Assembly (NCBI RefSeq): GCF_023516215.1
Contig: NZ_CP097349.1
Span: 1,550,001-1,614,000, forward strand
Direction: 5' to 3'
Length of the DNA: 64,000 bases
Source: Cytobacillus pseudoceanisediminis
Lineage (GTDB): Bacteria; Bacillota; Bacilli; Bacillales; Cytobacillaceae
In this document: in pieces, positions 26,201 through 36,499 of the stretch
Position numbering within the stretch: position 1 is the stretch's first letter
Layout: each line of letters opens with the position of its first letter
Program-made: the position numbers and the translations under genes
The notes under the pieces: generated by a model
The model's database searches: none
What the model was told of the DNA's origin: nothing
What the model saw: only the letters and a program-made list of their open reading frames with translations

Positions 26201-29044
26201 ATGAAAAAGCCATCGAATGGTGAGGGACCTTTTGAACAAGGATTTCATGGCCCCAACCTTGGCTACGTTATTGAACTATATGAAAGATACTTAGAGGATC
26301 CATCTTCTATCGATCCTGAAATGAAAGACTACTTTGAAAGAAATGGTTCCCCTCTAGCGAGTGAAGGAACTCCGCAAATGGCTTCATCAGCAAATCAGCC
26401 AATGAATGCCGGACAGCTTGAAAAAACACTTGCTGCGATTCGCCTTGCTGATAATATTCGCACATATGGCCACTTGGCTGCAGATATTTATCCGCTGGGT
26501 AACAATAAATCTGAAAGTGCATTATTCGAACTGAGCAAATATGGCTTAACTGAAAATGATTTAAAAGAGATTCCTGCCGGTGTTATTACTAAAGACGCCA
26601 CCTATCCATTACGCAACGGACTTGAAGCAATTGAATTCCTGAAAAGCGCTTATATGGGACCAATTGCGTTTGAATTCCAGCATATATTTGATGAAAACGA
26701 AAAAGACTGGCTTCGCCGTAAAATAGGGGCCAACAGCCATAAACTGTCAATGCAGAAGGCAGAAAAACTGAAAGTTTTAAGAAGACTGACTGAAGTTGAG
26801 GAATTTGAAAAGTTCCTTCATAAAACATTCGTTGGCCAGAAAAGATTCTCAATTGAGGGTCTTGATACAATGGTTCCTTTACTGGATGAAATTGTTTCTG
26901 AATCCGTTTCTGATGGAGCCAAAACGATTAACATCGGCATGGCCCACCGCGGAAGATTAAATGTTCTTGCCCATGTGCTTGGAAAGCCGTATGAAATGAT
27001 CTTCGCGGAATTCCAGCATGCGCCAAATAAAGAACTGGTTCCTTCCGAAGGATCGATCGGAATCAATTACGGCTGGACAGGCGACGTTAAATATCACCTT
27101 GGTCTTGATAAACAGATCAAAGATGAGAATACGACCATAGCCAGACTGACATTAGCTAACAATCCGAGCCATCTTGAATTTGTAGGTTCACTGGTTGAGG
27201 GCTATACCAGAGCTTCACAGGATAATAGAACAAAGGCCGGTTATCCTGAAGTAGATCCAAAAGCTGCTTTAGCCATTATCATTCATGGAGACGCAGCATT
27301 CCCAGGACAGGGAATTGTAGCAGAAACACTGAACCTTGGACAGCTGACTGGCTACAATACGGGCGGTTCGATCCATATCATTGCCAATAATACAATTGGT
27401 TTCACAACAGAATCACATGATTCACGTTCTACCAGATATGCAAGTGATCTTGCCAAAGGTTATGAAATGCCAATTCTGCATGTGAATGCAGATGAACCTG
27501 AAGCAGTAGTTGCAGCGGCAAGAATTGCTTGTGAATATCGTGCGAAATTCCAAAAGGATATCCTTATCGACTTAATCGGATACCGAAGATTTGGGCACAA
27601 CGAGATGGACGAGCCTATGACGACTAATCCTCTTATGTATAACATTATTCGCAAGCGTCCAACCGTGAAAGCGCTGTATGCTGATAAGCTTCTAAATGAA
27701 AAGATCATTTCCAAAGAGGAAGCAGAGGGCATTCATCATGAAGTACTGGAAAAAATGAAGGCTGCCTATGAAAAGGTTCCAAAAGAAAAGAAAGAGGCGG
27801 AGTTAACCAATCCACCTGAAACAGTCGAAAAGGGTCTGCCAAAAATTAAAACAGCTGTGTCTGTCGATAAATTAAAGCAAATTAACGAAGAATTATTAAA
27901 ATGGCCAGAGGATTTCAAAGTGTTTGATAAACTCGGCAAAATCCTGCAGCGCAGATTGGAAGCGCTTGAAGGAGACGGCAAGATTGATTGGGGACTTGCC
28001 GAAACACTGGCTTTTGCAACCATTTTATCTGATGGTACCCCTGTCAGACTGACTGGCCAGGATTCCGAGAGAGGTACATTTGCACAAAGAAACGTTGTTC
28101 TGCACGATCATACAACTGGAAAAGCGTATTCACCTTTGCACAAGCTTTCAACAGCTAAAGCATCATTCGCTGTCCATAATAGCCCATTATCTGAAGCTGC
28201 TGTCGTAGGCTTTGAATATGGATATAATGTATTCGCTCCGGAAACGCTTGTTCTATGGGAAGCTCAGTATGGTGATTTTGCCAATGCGGCACAGGTAATG
28301 TTTGACCAGTTTATTGCTGCTGGCCGTGCGAAATGGGGCCAAAAATCAGGTCTTGTCATGCTTCTTCCACATGGCTATGAAGGACAGGGACCTGAACATT
28401 CAAGTGCCCGCCTGGAAAGATTCCTGACTCTTGCAGCAGAAAACAACTGGACAGTTGCTAATCTATCTTCTTCAGCACAGTACTTCCATATCTTAAGAAG
28501 ACAGGCTGCCATTCTCGGAAAAGAGGAAGTTCGCCCGTTGGTGATCATGTCTCCTAAGAGTCTGCTGCGCAATCCGAATGTCGCTTCAAATGGACTCGAA
28601 TTGAGCGAAGGAGAATTCAAGTCTGTTATTGAACAGCCTGGCTTAGGCCAAAATCACGAAAAAGTGAAACGCATCATTCTTGGAACAGGTAAGATCACAA
28701 TTGATTTATCCGAAAACCTGAAAAACTACCAGGATCAGGATTGGTTCCATATTTTACGAGTGGAAGAAATCTATCCGTTCCCAATGAATCAAATTAAAGA
28801 AATTTTAACCCGCTATCCTAATGTAGAAGAAATCGTTTGGATTCAGGAAGAACCAAAAAATATGGGTGCATGGAATTTCGTTGAACCTAGACTGAAAGAA
28901 ATCGCAGGCAGCGATATCGATGTCAGCTACATTGGAAGAAGACGCCGTTCAAGCCCGGCTGAAGGTGACCCGACTGTTCATAAGAAAGAACAAGCACGTA
29001 TAATAGATGAGACCCTAACACGGAAGCAAGAAGGAGGAAATTAA
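26201..29044 (+). CDS. odhA: 2-oxoglutarate dehydrogenase E1 component
   Basis: OdhA is the thiamine-diphosphate-dependent decarboxylase of the 2-oxoglutarate dehydrogenase complex in the TCA cycle. The 947-residue protein starts with the family N-terminus '[18 protein letters not shown]', has His249 in '[10 protein letters not shown]', the ThDP motif beginning G363-D364-A-A-F with '[11 protein letters not shown]' after it, and the C-terminal '[14 protein letters not shown]'. ATG at 26201 follows TATGGAGGTAA. It is followed at once by odhB. Unlike many genes here its long frame is intact. Confidence 0.95.
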   Translation: MKKPSNGEGPFEQGFHGPNLGYVIELYERYLEDPSSIDPEMKDYFERNGSPLASEGTPQMASSANQPMNAGQLEKTLAAIRLADNIRTYGHLAADIYPLGNNKSESALFELSKYGLTENDLKEIPAGVITKDATYPLRNGLEAIEFLKSAYMGPIAFEFQHIFDENEKDWLRRKIGANSHKLSMQKAEKLKVLRRLTEVEEFEKFLHKTFVGQKRFSIEGLDTMVPLLDEIVSESVSDGAKTINIGMAHRGRLNVLAHVLGKPYEMIFAEFQHAPNKELVPSEGSIGINYGWTGDVKYHLGLDKQIKDENTTIARLTLANNPSHLEFVGSLVEGYTRASQDNRTKAGYPEVDPKAALAIIIHGDAAFPGQGIVAETLNLGQLTGYNTGGSIHIIANNTIGFTTESHDSRSTRYASDLAKGYEMPILHVNADEPEAVVAAARIACEYRAKFQKDILIDLIGYRRFGHNEMDEPMTTNPLMYNIIRKRPTVKALYADKLLNEKIISKEEAEGIHHEVLEKMKAAYEKVPKEKKEAELTNPPETVEKGLPKIKTAVSVDKLKQINEELLKWPEDFKVFDKLGKILQRRLEALEGDGKIDWGLAETLAFATILSDGTPVRLTGQDSERGTFAQRNVVLHDHTTGKAYSPLHKLSTAKASFAVHNSPLSEAAVVGFEYGYNVFAPETLVLWEAQYGDFANAAQVMFDQFIAAGRAKWGQKSGLVMLLPHGYEGQGPEHSSARLERFLTLAAENNWTVANLSSSAQYFHILRRQAAILGKEEVRPLVIMSPKSLLRNPNVASNGLELSEGEFKSVIEQPGLGQNHEKVKRIILGTGKITIDLSENLKNYQDQDWFHILRVEEIYPFPMNQIKEILTRYPNVEEIVWIQEEPKNMGAWNFVEPRLKEIAGSDIDVSYIGRRRRSSPAEGDPTVHKKEQARIIDETLTRKQEGGN

Positions 29045-29045
29045 G

Positions 29046-30299
29046 GTGGCAGAAATCAAAGTTCCAGAATTGGCGGAATCCATTACAGAAGGTACGGTGG
29101 CACAGTGGCTAAAACAGCCTGGTGATACAGTAAATAAAGGGGATTATGTTGTAGAACTTGAAACAGATAAAGTAAATGTTGAAATCATTTCTGAACATAG
29201 CGGTGTTTTACAGGAAATTAAAGCACAGGAAGGCGACACGGTTAATGTTGGTGAAACCATTGCTATCGTTAATGAAAGCGGACAAGCTGCACCTGCTCCA
29301 GAAAAAACGGAAGAAAAACCTGAGGCTCCTAAAGCTGAACAGCCTAAAGCAGAGGATCAGCCCGAACAGCCAGCAGCTGAAGAAAAAGCTGGCGGACAGC
29401 GTCCGATCGCTTCTCCGGCAGCACGCAAGCTGGCAAGAGAAAAAGGGATTGACCTAAGCCAGGTGCCGACAGCTGATCCACTGGGAAGAATCAGAACCCA
29501 GGATGTTGAATCCTTCAATCCAAATCAAGCAAAACAGCAAGCTCAGGCACCAAAACCGGCAGCAGCTTCTAAACCTGCTGAACAGCCAGCCGCCGGAAAA
29601 GAAGTGGAACGAATCAAAATGTCACGCCGCCGCCAGACCATTGCAAACCGCCTTGTAGAAGTTCAGCAAACTGCAGCGATGCTGACAACGTTCAATGAAG
29701 TGGACATGACAAATGTGATGAACCTTCGTAAGAACCGCAAAGATAAATTCTTTGAAGAAAATGATGTTAAGCTTGGCTTCATGTCATTTTTCACAAAAGC
29801 GGTAGTAGCAGCCCTTAAGAAAAATCCTTATTTAAATGCTGAAATTCAAGGCAATGAAATTGTCCTTAAGAAATTCTATGACATTGGTATTGCCGTGTCA
29901 GCACCAGAAGGTCTTGTCGTGCCGGTTGTACGTGATGCAGACCGCAAAAACTTTGCTGAAATCGAAAAGGATATCATGGACCTTGCGGTTAAGGCGAGAG
30001 ACAATAAACTTGCTTTATCAGATCTGCAGGGTGGAAGCTTCACTATCACTAATGGCGGTGTATTTGGCTCCATGATGTCTACTCCAATCCTGAACGGACC
30101 ACAGGTTGGTATTCTTGGAATGCATTCCATCCAATTGCGCCCGGTTGCAATTGATGCTGAAAGAATGGAAAACCGCCCAATGATGTATATCGCACTTTCC
30201 TATGACCACAGAATTGTTGACGGTAAAGAAGCTGTCACATTCCTGAAACGCGTCAAGGAACTGATCGAAGATCCTGAAAGCCTTCTTTTTGAAGCATAA
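29046..30299 (+). CDS. odhB: Dihydrolipoyl succinyltransferase E2 component
   Basis: OdhB transfers the succinyl group to CoA. The 417 residues show a lipoyl domain (1-77) with the lipoyl Lys42 in ETDKVN, an Ala/Pro/Glu linker (about 80-115), a peripheral subunit-binding domain ('[16 protein letters not shown]', about 122-150), a second linker, and the catalytic domain with His388 and Asp392 in [11 protein letters not shown] at 29046 follows AAGGAGG. It starts one base after the odhA stop. Confidence 0.95.
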   Translation: MAEIKVPELAESITEGTVAQWLKQPGDTVNKGDYVVELETDKVNVEIISEHSGVLQEIKAQEGDTVNVGETIAIVNESGQAAPAPEKTEEKPEAPKAEQPKAEDQPEQPAAEEKAGGQRPIASPAARKLAREKGIDLSQVPTADPLGRIRTQDVESFNPNQAKQQAQAPKPAAASKPAEQPAAGKEVERIKMSRRRQTIANRLVEVQQTAAMLTTFNEVDMTNVMNLRKNRKDKFFEENDVKLGFMSFFTKAVVAALKKNPYLNAEIQGNEIVLKKFYDIGIAVSAPEGLVVPVVRDADRKNFAEIEKDIMDLAVKARDNKLALSDLQGGSFTITNGGVFGSMMSTPILNGPQVGILGMHSIQLRPVAIDAERMENRPMMYIALSYDHRIVDGKEAVTFLKRVKELIEDPESLLFEA

Positions 30300-30307
30300 T
30301 AAAATAG

Positions 30308-30345
30308 AAACCAGAGCGGAATCGGCTCTGGTTTTATTTTTTCTT
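30308..30345 (+). terminator. Terminator of odhAB
   Basis: AACCAGAGC pairs with GCTCTGGTT and is followed by a T-rich run. Confidence 0.88.
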
Positions 30346-30411
30346 TATTGAAAATTATTTGCATTAAGGAAACATTGTACTTGTTATGCATAATATATTA
30401 AAAAGCAGGTG

Positions 30412-30546
30412 ATGAGCTTGAGACGAAGACAAATGAAGATACTGCAATACAGTACGGTTTTAAAGAAACTCGGTGTTCTCAGTGAACAGGAATATGAAAA
30501 TATTAAAAAGGCTAATAATCTTTCAGCATACTTGCGGAAATATTAA
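30412..30546 (+). CDS. Small basic protein of 42-44 residues
   Basis: The frame starts at ATG 30412 or TTG 30418; the TTG has the better distance to AGGTG at 30408-30412. The product reads RRRQMKILQYSTVLKKLG and ends AYLRKY, a basic helical peptide. A hairpin (AGCGGGA / CTCCCGCT, 30550-30568) follows but has no T run. I do not recognise a family, although its fold-pattern recalls very small helical-hairpin proteins. Confidence 0.5.
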   Translation: MSLRRRQMKILQYSTVLKKLGVLSEQEYENIKKANNLSAYLRKY

Positions 30547-30615
30547 AAAAAGCGGGAATAGCTCCCGCTCCTACATATTTACTAAGTATTTGGCAAATTA
30601 CTATTAAGTTGAAAC

Positions 30616-30747
30616 TTACTCTTTAAACGGCTTCAATCCCCGTTTTTGAATTTCAGTTTTTAATATCCTAATCCATTCCTTTTCAGACCCTGACTTCAAT
30701 GCATCACGATACGAGACGACCAGCTGTTCATTACTCATAATTTTCAT
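30616..30747 (-). CDS. sda: Sda-like inhibitor of sporulation histidine kinases
   Basis: The 43-residue protein reads MKIMSNEQLVVSYRDALK and continues with a WIRIL-TEIQKRGL helix. This matches Sda (LSDELLIESY...FIELIENEIKRRSL in B. subtilis), a helical hairpin that binds KinA and blocks sporulation when replication is impaired. ATG at 30747 follows AGGAGG with 8 bp spacing. The assignment rests on pattern over a short protein. No DnaA boxes were confirmed upstream. Confidence 0.65.
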   Translation of the reverse strand: MKIMSNEQLVVSYRDALKSGSEKEWIRILKTEIQKRGLKPFKE

Positions 30748-30955
30748 TATGCATACCTCCTGGTTAAATGGATTGAATATTCTATTTTTAATTATTGTAA
30801 AGGTTTTTTAAGTTTTTGTGAACCCTTTATAAAGAAAAGATTTATTTCATTATGATGACATTTTTTGCGGCGCATTTCAGCAGCTGATAGTGGACTCGAA
30901 TACAAACCGAAGGTAAGATTTATATAAATAGATTGCTGAAAGGAGGAAGCCGCTA

Positions 30956-31723
30956 ATGAATCTGGCACTAGACCATCTCGTACACTTTATTAAAGCTGAA
31001 CCATCTGAACCAGTGAAGAAATGGGGGAATGTGGGATATAAAGCAGTATTGGGAGGAAGCCATGAGAACTGGGGGACATATAACAGCCTTTTATATATCG
31101 GGCAGTCATACATTGAATTTTTATCAATTGAATCAAATCATATTGCCGCTGCTGCTGAAAACCCGCTCATTAAACAGCTGACAGATGAACTCCCGTCAGG
31201 GGAAGGCATCGGGCAGCTCTGCTTCCGAACCAGTAATATTGAAGAGCTAAAGGCTGAATTAAAGAGGAAAGGCTTTGAGTCCCTTCCAATTTTTGAAGGA
31301 AGCAGAAAGAGGCAGGATGGAAGCTTGCTTTCGTGGAAGATGCTGTTCTTTAAAGAAAACCCACATTATAAATATCCTTTCTTTATTGACTGGGGCGTGG
31401 AAGACGATAGAAGATTTGAAGAACTGCGACATCTTGGCTTTATTGATGAAAACCTTGAAAATAAAAAAATCGAAGAAGTGTTTATAGCCTCCAATGACTG
31501 TGAAAAGTCTGCGGAGTCATGGAAGGCGATTATGCCGAATTTCATGGCTGATGTTTACATAAACAGCAATGGAAAAGAGAAGAGAGCATCCATTGGAATT
31601 GGATCAGTAAAACTCACCTTTTGCCAGCCATTACTGGATGAAGGAAGGGTTTTGGAAGTTCTGAAAAAAGAGGAGAGAAGCCCTTTGCTGTTCAGCTATC
31701 GCCTGGCCTTGAAAAAGAAATAA
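30956..31723 (+). CDS. VOC/glyoxalase-like domain protein
   Basis: The 255-residue protein begins 'LALDHLVHFIK', typical of the glyoxalase-like PF13468 group, with a first module to about residue 115 and a second one to the end ('SIGIGSVKLTFCQP'). The His in DHLVHF and acidic residues such as in 'YIEFLSIE' could form a metal site. ATG at 30956 follows AAAGGAGGAAG. Substrate unknown. The yjbQ start lies 39 bp downstream, so the two may be co-transcribed. Confidence 0.75.
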   Translation: MNLALDHLVHFIKAEPSEPVKKWGNVGYKAVLGGSHENWGTYNSLLYIGQSYIEFLSIESNHIAAAAENPLIKQLTDELPSGEGIGQLCFRTSNIEELKAELKRKGFESLPIFEGSRKRQDGSLLSWKMLFFKENPHYKYPFFIDWGVEDDRRFEELRHLGFIDENLENKKIEEVFIASNDCEKSAESWKAIMPNFMADVYINSNGKEKRASIGIGSVKLTFCQPLLDEGRVLEVLKKEERSPLLFSYRLALKKK

Positions 31724-31762
31724 CCCTATTTGAAGCTGTTTATTTTTAAAGGAGGAAGCCCA

Positions 31763-32154
31763 TTGTTAAGGAAATTCACTGTAAACACTTCTGAACGAGA
31801 CCAGTTTCTCGAAATAACTTCAGAAGTACAGGCATACATTAACCAGTGCGGAATCGCTGAAGGAGCAGCAATCGTCTATTGCCCGCATACAACTGCCGGC
31901 ATCACCATAAATGAGAATGCAGATCCGGATGTTAAGACAGATTTGATCCGCCGATTCGATGAAATATATCCTTGGGATCAGCAAAAGACCTTCATATGGA
32001 AGGGAATACCGCAGCGCATATGAAAGCGGTCACTGTCGGTTCCTCACAGCATATCGTCATTACAGAAGGACAGCTGCTTCTGGGCACCTGGCAGGGTATT
32101 TACTTTTGTGAATTTGACGGACCAAGGACGAGGACATTTTATGTAAAAATTTAA
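31763..32154 (+). CDS. yjbQ: YjbQ family protein (frameshifted)
   Basis: The YjbQ/UPF0047 family is a small conserved beta protein, reported to have weak thiamine phosphate synthase activity. TTG at 31763 follows AAAGGAGGAAG. The first frame has '[20 protein letters not shown]', the second '[19 protein letters not shown]' and '[17 protein letters not shown]', which are the two conserved blocks. One A missing in the A4 run at 31983-31986 joins them as [12 protein letters not shown] and gives about 130 residues, the normal size. Confidence 0.85.
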
Positions 32155-32166
32155 GATTGAACATAA

Positions 32167-32200
32167 AAGAAGCTGCTCCTATATTAAAGGGCAGTTTTTT
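32167..32200 (+). terminator. Terminator of yjbQ
   Basis: CTGCTCCT pairs imperfectly with AGGGCAG and is followed by seven T residues. Confidence 0.6.
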
Positions 32201-32316
32201 TATTATGGAGAATCCACATTAGATGAATCTATAGTTATGAGAATTGAGCCGGAAAAATTTATAAGTTATCAATATATGAAAATATTGAATATTCAGCAAT
32301 ATATGATAACATAAAA

Positions 32317-32330
32317 TGTAAGCGTTTTAG
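32317..32330 (+). promoter_or_regulatory. CcpA cre-like site upstream of the acyl-CoA synthetase
   Basis: TGTAAGCGTTTTAG fits the cre consensus closely and lies 65 bp before the start codon, as expected for catabolite repression of fatty acid use. Confidence 0.55.
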
Positions 32331-32394
32331 ATCAGCATCTTAGGGAACTCTTTACACAATGAATAGATCATCATATACCAAGGAGGATTTCTGG

Positions 32395-34047
32395 ATGACG
32401 GAATTATTGAACCTAACAGTAGGGAAGCTCCTGGAGGAGAAAGCCGGCCTTCACCCGAATCACGAAGCAGTAGTTTACGCAGATCGCGGGCTCCGAATGA
32501 GTTATAAGGAGTTTAATGAATATTGCAGGCTTGCTGCCAAAGGGTTTATGAAGCTGGGTCTTGAAAAAGGAGAGCATATTGCCGCATGGTCAACCAATAC
32601 GCCCGAGTGGCTTACATGCCAGTTCTCAACAGGCAAAATGGGGGCTGTCCTTGTAACAGTTAATACAAACTATCAAGCTGCTGAGCTTGAATATCTATTA
32701 AAGCAATCTGACAGTACAACCATTGTTCTGATGGAAAAGTTCAGAGAAACCTCCTACATAGAAATGCTATACAGTATCGTCCCGGAACTTAAGGATTCTG
32801 AGCCAGGGCAGCTGAAAAGCAAAAGACTTCCTTTTTTAAAAAATGTTATCGTGATGGGAGAAAAACGTTTTCCCGGAACTTACAGCTGGGAAGATATGAT
32901 CAGGATGGGCGAATCAGTTCCAGACGCAGAACTCAATGAGCGTATGGAGAGCCTGGATCCGGACGATGCCATCAATATGCAATACACATCAGGGACGACA
33001 GGCTTTCCAAAAGGGGTTATGCTAACCCATAACAACATTGTTAATAATGGCTATAATATTGCAAATTGCATGCGTTTAACAAAAGATGACCGCTTATGTA
33101 TTCCTGTTCCGTTTTTCCATTGTTTCGGGTGCGTGCTGGGAACGATGGCATGCATATCCGTCGGCGCAACCATTGTGCCGGTCCAGGAGTTCAGTCCTAA
33201 AGCCGTTCTGAAGACGGTCCAGGATGAGAAATGTACAGGCCTGCATGGGGTGCCGACAATGTTTATTGCAGAGCTGAATGATCCCGACTTCTCAAAGTAT
33301 GATCTATCGACTCTCCGCACTGGCATAATGGCTGGATCCAATTGCCCTATTGAAGTCATGAAAGGCGTTATTGAAAGAATGGGTGCAAGCGAAATAACCA
33401 TTGCTTATGGACAAACAGAATCCTCTCCCGTTATTACGCAGACACGGACGGATGATCCGATTGAGCTGAGAGTGGAATCTGTGGGAAGAGCACTGCCGAA
33501 TGTGGAAGTAAAAATTGTGGAACCAGGCACCAATAATGAAGTACCTACTGGAGAACAAGGGGAATTGTGTACAAGGGGCTATCATGTCATGAAGGGATAT
33601 TATAAAAATCCTGATGCTACGAAAGAAGCCATTGATGAAGAAGGCTGGCTCCATACAGGTGATCTCGCTGTAATGGATGAGAACGGGTACTGTAAAATCA
33701 CTGGAAGACTAAAGGATATGATCATTCGCGGAGGAGAGAATATATATCCCCGCGAAATTGAAGAATTTCTTTATACGCATCCAGCGATCCTGGACGTTCA
33801 GGTAGTTGGAGTCCCAGATGCCGTATATGGTGAGGAAGTGGTCGCCTGGATAATCCTTAAAGAAGACGCTGAATTAACACCAGCCGACCTTCGGGAATAC
33901 TGCAAAGGGAAAATTTCACGCCATAAAATCCCCCGCTATATTGAGTTTACTAAGCAGTATCCAATGACAGCATCCGGAAAAATCCAGAAATTCAAATTGC
34001 GTGAACAGGCTAAAGAAGTCATTGAAAAAGCAAATACATTGAAATAA
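32395..34047 (+). CDS. yngI: Acyl-CoA synthetase, AMP-binding (YngI-like)
   Basis: The 550-residue ligase activates a fatty acid to acyl-AMP and then acyl-CoA. It has the AMP-binding P-loop 'YTSGTTGFPKGVMLTH', 'AYGQTESSPV', 'WLHTGDLAVMDENGY', 'GRLKDMIIRGGENIYP' and the catalytic lysine in 'TASGKIQKFKLRE'. It aligns by eye along its length with B. subtilis YngI. ATG at 32395 follows AAGGAGG with 8 bp; the ATG at 32359 has no such site. Acyl chain length is unknown. Confidence 0.9.
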   Translation: MTELLNLTVGKLLEEKAGLHPNHEAVVYADRGLRMSYKEFNEYCRLAAKGFMKLGLEKGEHIAAWSTNTPEWLTCQFSTGKMGAVLVTVNTNYQAAELEYLLKQSDSTTIVLMEKFRETSYIEMLYSIVPELKDSEPGQLKSKRLPFLKNVIVMGEKRFPGTYSWEDMIRMGESVPDAELNERMESLDPDDAINMQYTSGTTGFPKGVMLTHNNIVNNGYNIANCMRLTKDDRLCIPVPFFHCFGCVLGTMACISVGATIVPVQEFSPKAVLKTVQDEKCTGLHGVPTMFIAELNDPDFSKYDLSTLRTGIMAGSNCPIEVMKGVIERMGASEITIAYGQTESSPVITQTRTDDPIELRVESVGRALPNVEVKIVEPGTNNEVPTGEQGELCTRGYHVMKGYYKNPDATKEAIDEEGWLHTGDLAVMDENGYCKITGRLKDMIIRGGENIYPREIEEFLYTHPAILDVQVVGVPDAVYGEEVVAWIILKEDAELTPADLREYCKGKISRHKIPRYIEFTKQYPMTASGKIQKFKLREQAKEVIEKANTLK

Positions 34048-34055
34048 AGGACATT

Positions 34056-34089
34056 TAACCTGTTGGGACTTTTCCAGCAGGTTTTTTTA
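34056..34089 (+). terminator. Terminator of the acyl-CoA synthetase gene
   Basis: AACCTGTTGGGA pairs with TCCAGCAGGTT and is followed by seven T residues. Confidence 0.85.
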
Positions 34090-34207
34090 TGGAACTCCGC
34101 CTTCCCTCATTCATAAGTCTTAATAAATCTCAATCTCCCAGCCAATGTTTTACTGCGTGAAAGTATATAAAATGAGATTAAAGATAAAGTGAAGGGAGAA
34201 ATGGAAA

Positions 34208-34366
34208 ATGTATGAGGACATCTATGTCATAGAAATTTTAAATAAAGCTAAGCTTAAGGAAATTGCTGAACTAAACACGGCTGATCCATTTCAGGAAAAT
34301 ACGAAGGAAAAATTGTGCTGCAGGCTTCCTTTAGCAAAAAAGTTCACAGTATGCCAATGCAGCTAG
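34208..34366 (+). CDS. Small Cys-rich C-terminus protein of 52 residues
   Basis: ATG at 34208 follows GAAGGGAGAAATG with suitable spacing and gives MYEDIYVIEILNKAKLKEIA, ending LCCRLPLAKKFTVCQCS. Four cysteines (CC and CxC) are grouped in the last 17 residues and could bind a metal ion. A strong terminator begins at the stop codon. No family is recognised, but the genetic signals are good. Confidence 0.6.
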   Translation: MYEDIYVIEILNKAKLKEIAELNTADPFQENTKEKLCCRLPLAKKFTVCQCS

Positions 34367-34397
34367 GACGGGGAATATTCTCCGTCCTATTTTTTTG
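34365..34397 (+). terminator. Terminator
   Basis: AGGACGGGG pairs with CTCCGTCCT around a 6-nt loop, followed by a T7 run. Confidence 0.85.
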
Positions 34398-34462
34398 AAA
34401 AGAATCTTCTGAAAATGATAGTATAATAAACAAAAGAGAATAAAAAGGGGGAGCAAGTGCTA

Positions 34463-35329
34463 ATGACAACACAAAAGCTGTTTGTTTATGGAACCTTAAG
34501 AAAACATGAGTCAAATCACTTTGTTTTAAAAGGCAGTCCCTGCATTGCCGAGCAGGCATGGGTATATGGGGAGTTATATGATACTGGACTCGGCTATCCC
34601 TCTATGAAACCATCACTTGACCAAAAAGTATATGGAGAGCTTTATGAAGTGCATTTAGATCATTTCACTGACCTGGATGAACTTGAAGATTTTATCCCGG
34701 GCAGGAAAGATAATTTATATGATCGGGTGGAACAGACTGTTCATACTGATGCAGGAGAGGCAAATGCACTAGTATACGTCTCTTGCCGGGATGATCTTTT
34801 AGCCGAACCCATTCTTTATGGAGATTGGAAGCTCTACCGTTTAATGAAGGATAAGCCCGAAAAGACCTTTTATTTTGCATACGGTTCCTGCATGGATGAT
34901 GAGCGGTTTTGTGTGGCAAAGGTAGATCATCATTTTAAAAGCATTGTCGGCGGGGGACGCTCACCGGTTATTCGATGCAATACCTATTTTCCAGGGATGA
35001 TGGAGGAAGGGCGGACATTATAGAAAATGGCGGCGTCACAGAAGGAGTTCTATATGAACTTCCTTATGAAGGAGTTGAATACCTGTTCCATAGAGAAGGT
35101 TTTTATGGTCAATGGTATCGTCCTGCCTTTGTGAATGTCAAAGTTGGAGATAAGTTATATGAAGATGTCCTGACTTTTCATGTCTACAATAAAAAGGGCG
35201 AGCTTCCCCGCCAGATCATTACGCTCTTGAAATTCTCCGGGGGCAAGAGGCAGAGTAAGTGACGATTATTACCGGAAGCTTGAACAGCAGCTGGAAACAC
35301 TGGGTGTTCAAATTAGATTGGATGCATAG
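34463..35329 (+). CDS. ykqA: Gamma-glutamylcyclotransferase family, two-domain (YkqA-like; three frameshifts)
   Basis: Two gamma-glutamylcyclotransferase-like modules follow each other: the first starts 'KLFVYGTLRKHES' and the second 'TFYFAYGSCMDDERF', as in B. subtilis YkqA. The family opens gamma-glutamyl amines to 5-oxoproline. ATG at 34463 lies 9 bp after GGGGAG. The frame is broken three times, each fixed by one base: G5 run 34952-34956 (gives GGGTLTGYSMQYLF), C4 run 35206-35209 (gives PPPDHYALEIL), and G5 run 35239-35243 (gives RGARGRVSDDYYRKLEQQLE). The restored protein has about 289 residues. Decay cannot be excluded but error is likelier. Confidence 0.8.
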
Positions 35330-35436
35330 CAGCATAAGACTTAAGGATGAGCATATGTTCATCCTTTTTTCTATATTGTATGGCTGCTGATTCTTCTACA
35401 ATAAAGGCAGTTAATATGGAATAGGAGGACCATACC

Positions 35437-35916
35437 ATGCATGGAGCAAAATTATATGAAGCACATCTTGATTCAGCCAACTTGGAACGAAGCATCGAGT
35501 TTTATGAAAACCTTGGCTTTAAAGCAGCGTACAGAATAGAAGACAGGAAAGCAGCATTTTTCTTTTTGGGGGAAAATAAAGAAACATGCTGGGCATCTGG
35601 GAAACAAAAGACTCCCCGATTAAGAGAAGTCATATTGCGTTTTCCGTTTCGCCAGCCAAGCTGCGGGGAACTATGCCTTTTTTAAGGAAAAAGGAATCGA
35701 GGCGAGGGAATGCTTTGGCCTACCACCGAAAGAGCCGATTGTCCATACTTGGATGCCAGCTGCTTCGGTATATTTTTATGATCCAGACGGCCATTCATTA
35801 GAATATATAGCTGTCTTAGAAGGGGAAGCAAGACCTTACTTGAATCCAACGTACTTAAGTGAATGGGAAGGAATAAAATATGCAAAATTTTTAATTGGTG
35901 GTTTGAAACAGGCTAA
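35437..35916 (+). CDS. VOC family protein (multiple frameshifts; 3' end uncertain)
   Basis: A glyoxalase/bleomycin-resistance fold protein begins 'YEAHLDSANLERSIEFYENLGF' at ATG 35437 after AATAGGAGG. The reading moves to a second frame near 35586 ('LGIWETKDS', 'HIAFSVSPAKL') and a third near 35661 ('GNYAFFKEKGIEARECFGLPPK', 'ASVYFYDPDGHSLEYIAVL'), where the DPDGH...E metal motif lies. In that frame no stop appears before the next gene, so a further shift close to 35890 is likely. Each break fits a lost base. Role unknown. Confidence 0.7.
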
Positions 35917-35965
35917 GCGGGTGGTATATTACCTTTGCCATCATCTTAGAAAGAAGGTCATCAAA

Positions 35966-36208
35966 ATGAAAATTATAGCAGATAATGGCTTTTATGAAGT
36001 GGAATATGATAACGAACATTATGACAATTTAGAGTTTGTACGAATAGACCAAATCTGTGAAATTAACTATGTAACAATGAAAAACACAATAACGGGAGAA
36101 GTGTATACCTTTGAAGCGGATAAAATCAGGAGATTCCGGAAATTAATGAAGTTAATGCCAGAAGTTAAAGAGAATCTTATTGCAGACAGCAGTTCGTATT
36201 CTTTATAA
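35966..36208 (+). CDS. Hypothetical protein of 80 residues
   Basis: ATG at 35966 follows AGAAAGGTCATC and gives MKIIADNGFYEVEYDNEHYD, a beta-rich first half, then a basic helix 'FEADKIRRFRKLMKLMPEV'. As sequenced it is in frame with the upstream VOC protein without a stop between them, but the internal ribosome binding site and start argue for a separate gene. I do not recognise the family. Confidence 0.55.
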   Translation: MKIIADNGFYEVEYDNEHYDNLEFVRIDQICEINYVTMKNTITGEVYTFEADKIRRFRKLMKLMPEVKENLIADSSSYSL

Positions 36209-36254
36209 TAAATACTAATCAATAAAGTATGCAGACTGTGAAGGAGTGGCAATT

Positions 36255-36457
36255 ATGATTCATTTAAAATGGCATGAACGAGAAACATTGAAAAAGTAAA
36301 ATGCGTGCATACAGATGCAGCAAAATACATTGTAAACCGGGCTTTAACAGCAGGGAATATCTATAACGTAAAAAATGAAACTGAAGAATTCTATTTCATC
36401 GAAGACAATTCCGGAAAAGTAAGCGGATTTTATAAAGACTATTTCCAGGATGCTTAA
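36255..36457 (+). CDS. DUF6501 family small protein (frameshifted)
   Basis: ATG at 36255 follows AAGGAGTGG and gives MIHLKWHERET, then the conserved 'KVKCVHTDAAKYIVNRALTAG' and 'VKNETEEFYFIEDNSG' continue in the next frame to 36457. One base missing near 36286 (ACATTG for ACAATTG) joins them into a 67-residue protein of the size and pattern of this Bacillaceae family. Function unknown. Confidence 0.75.
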
Positions 36458-36465
36458 TTCATTAA

Positions 36466-36499
36466 AGAAAACGGCCTTATGAAGGCCGTTTTCTTTTTT
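36466..36499. terminator. Bidirectional terminator
   Basis: GAAAACGGCCTT pairs perfectly with AAGGCCGTTTTC and has A and T runs on its sides; it separates the DUF6501 gene from the yhcN-like gene. Confidence 0.88.
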
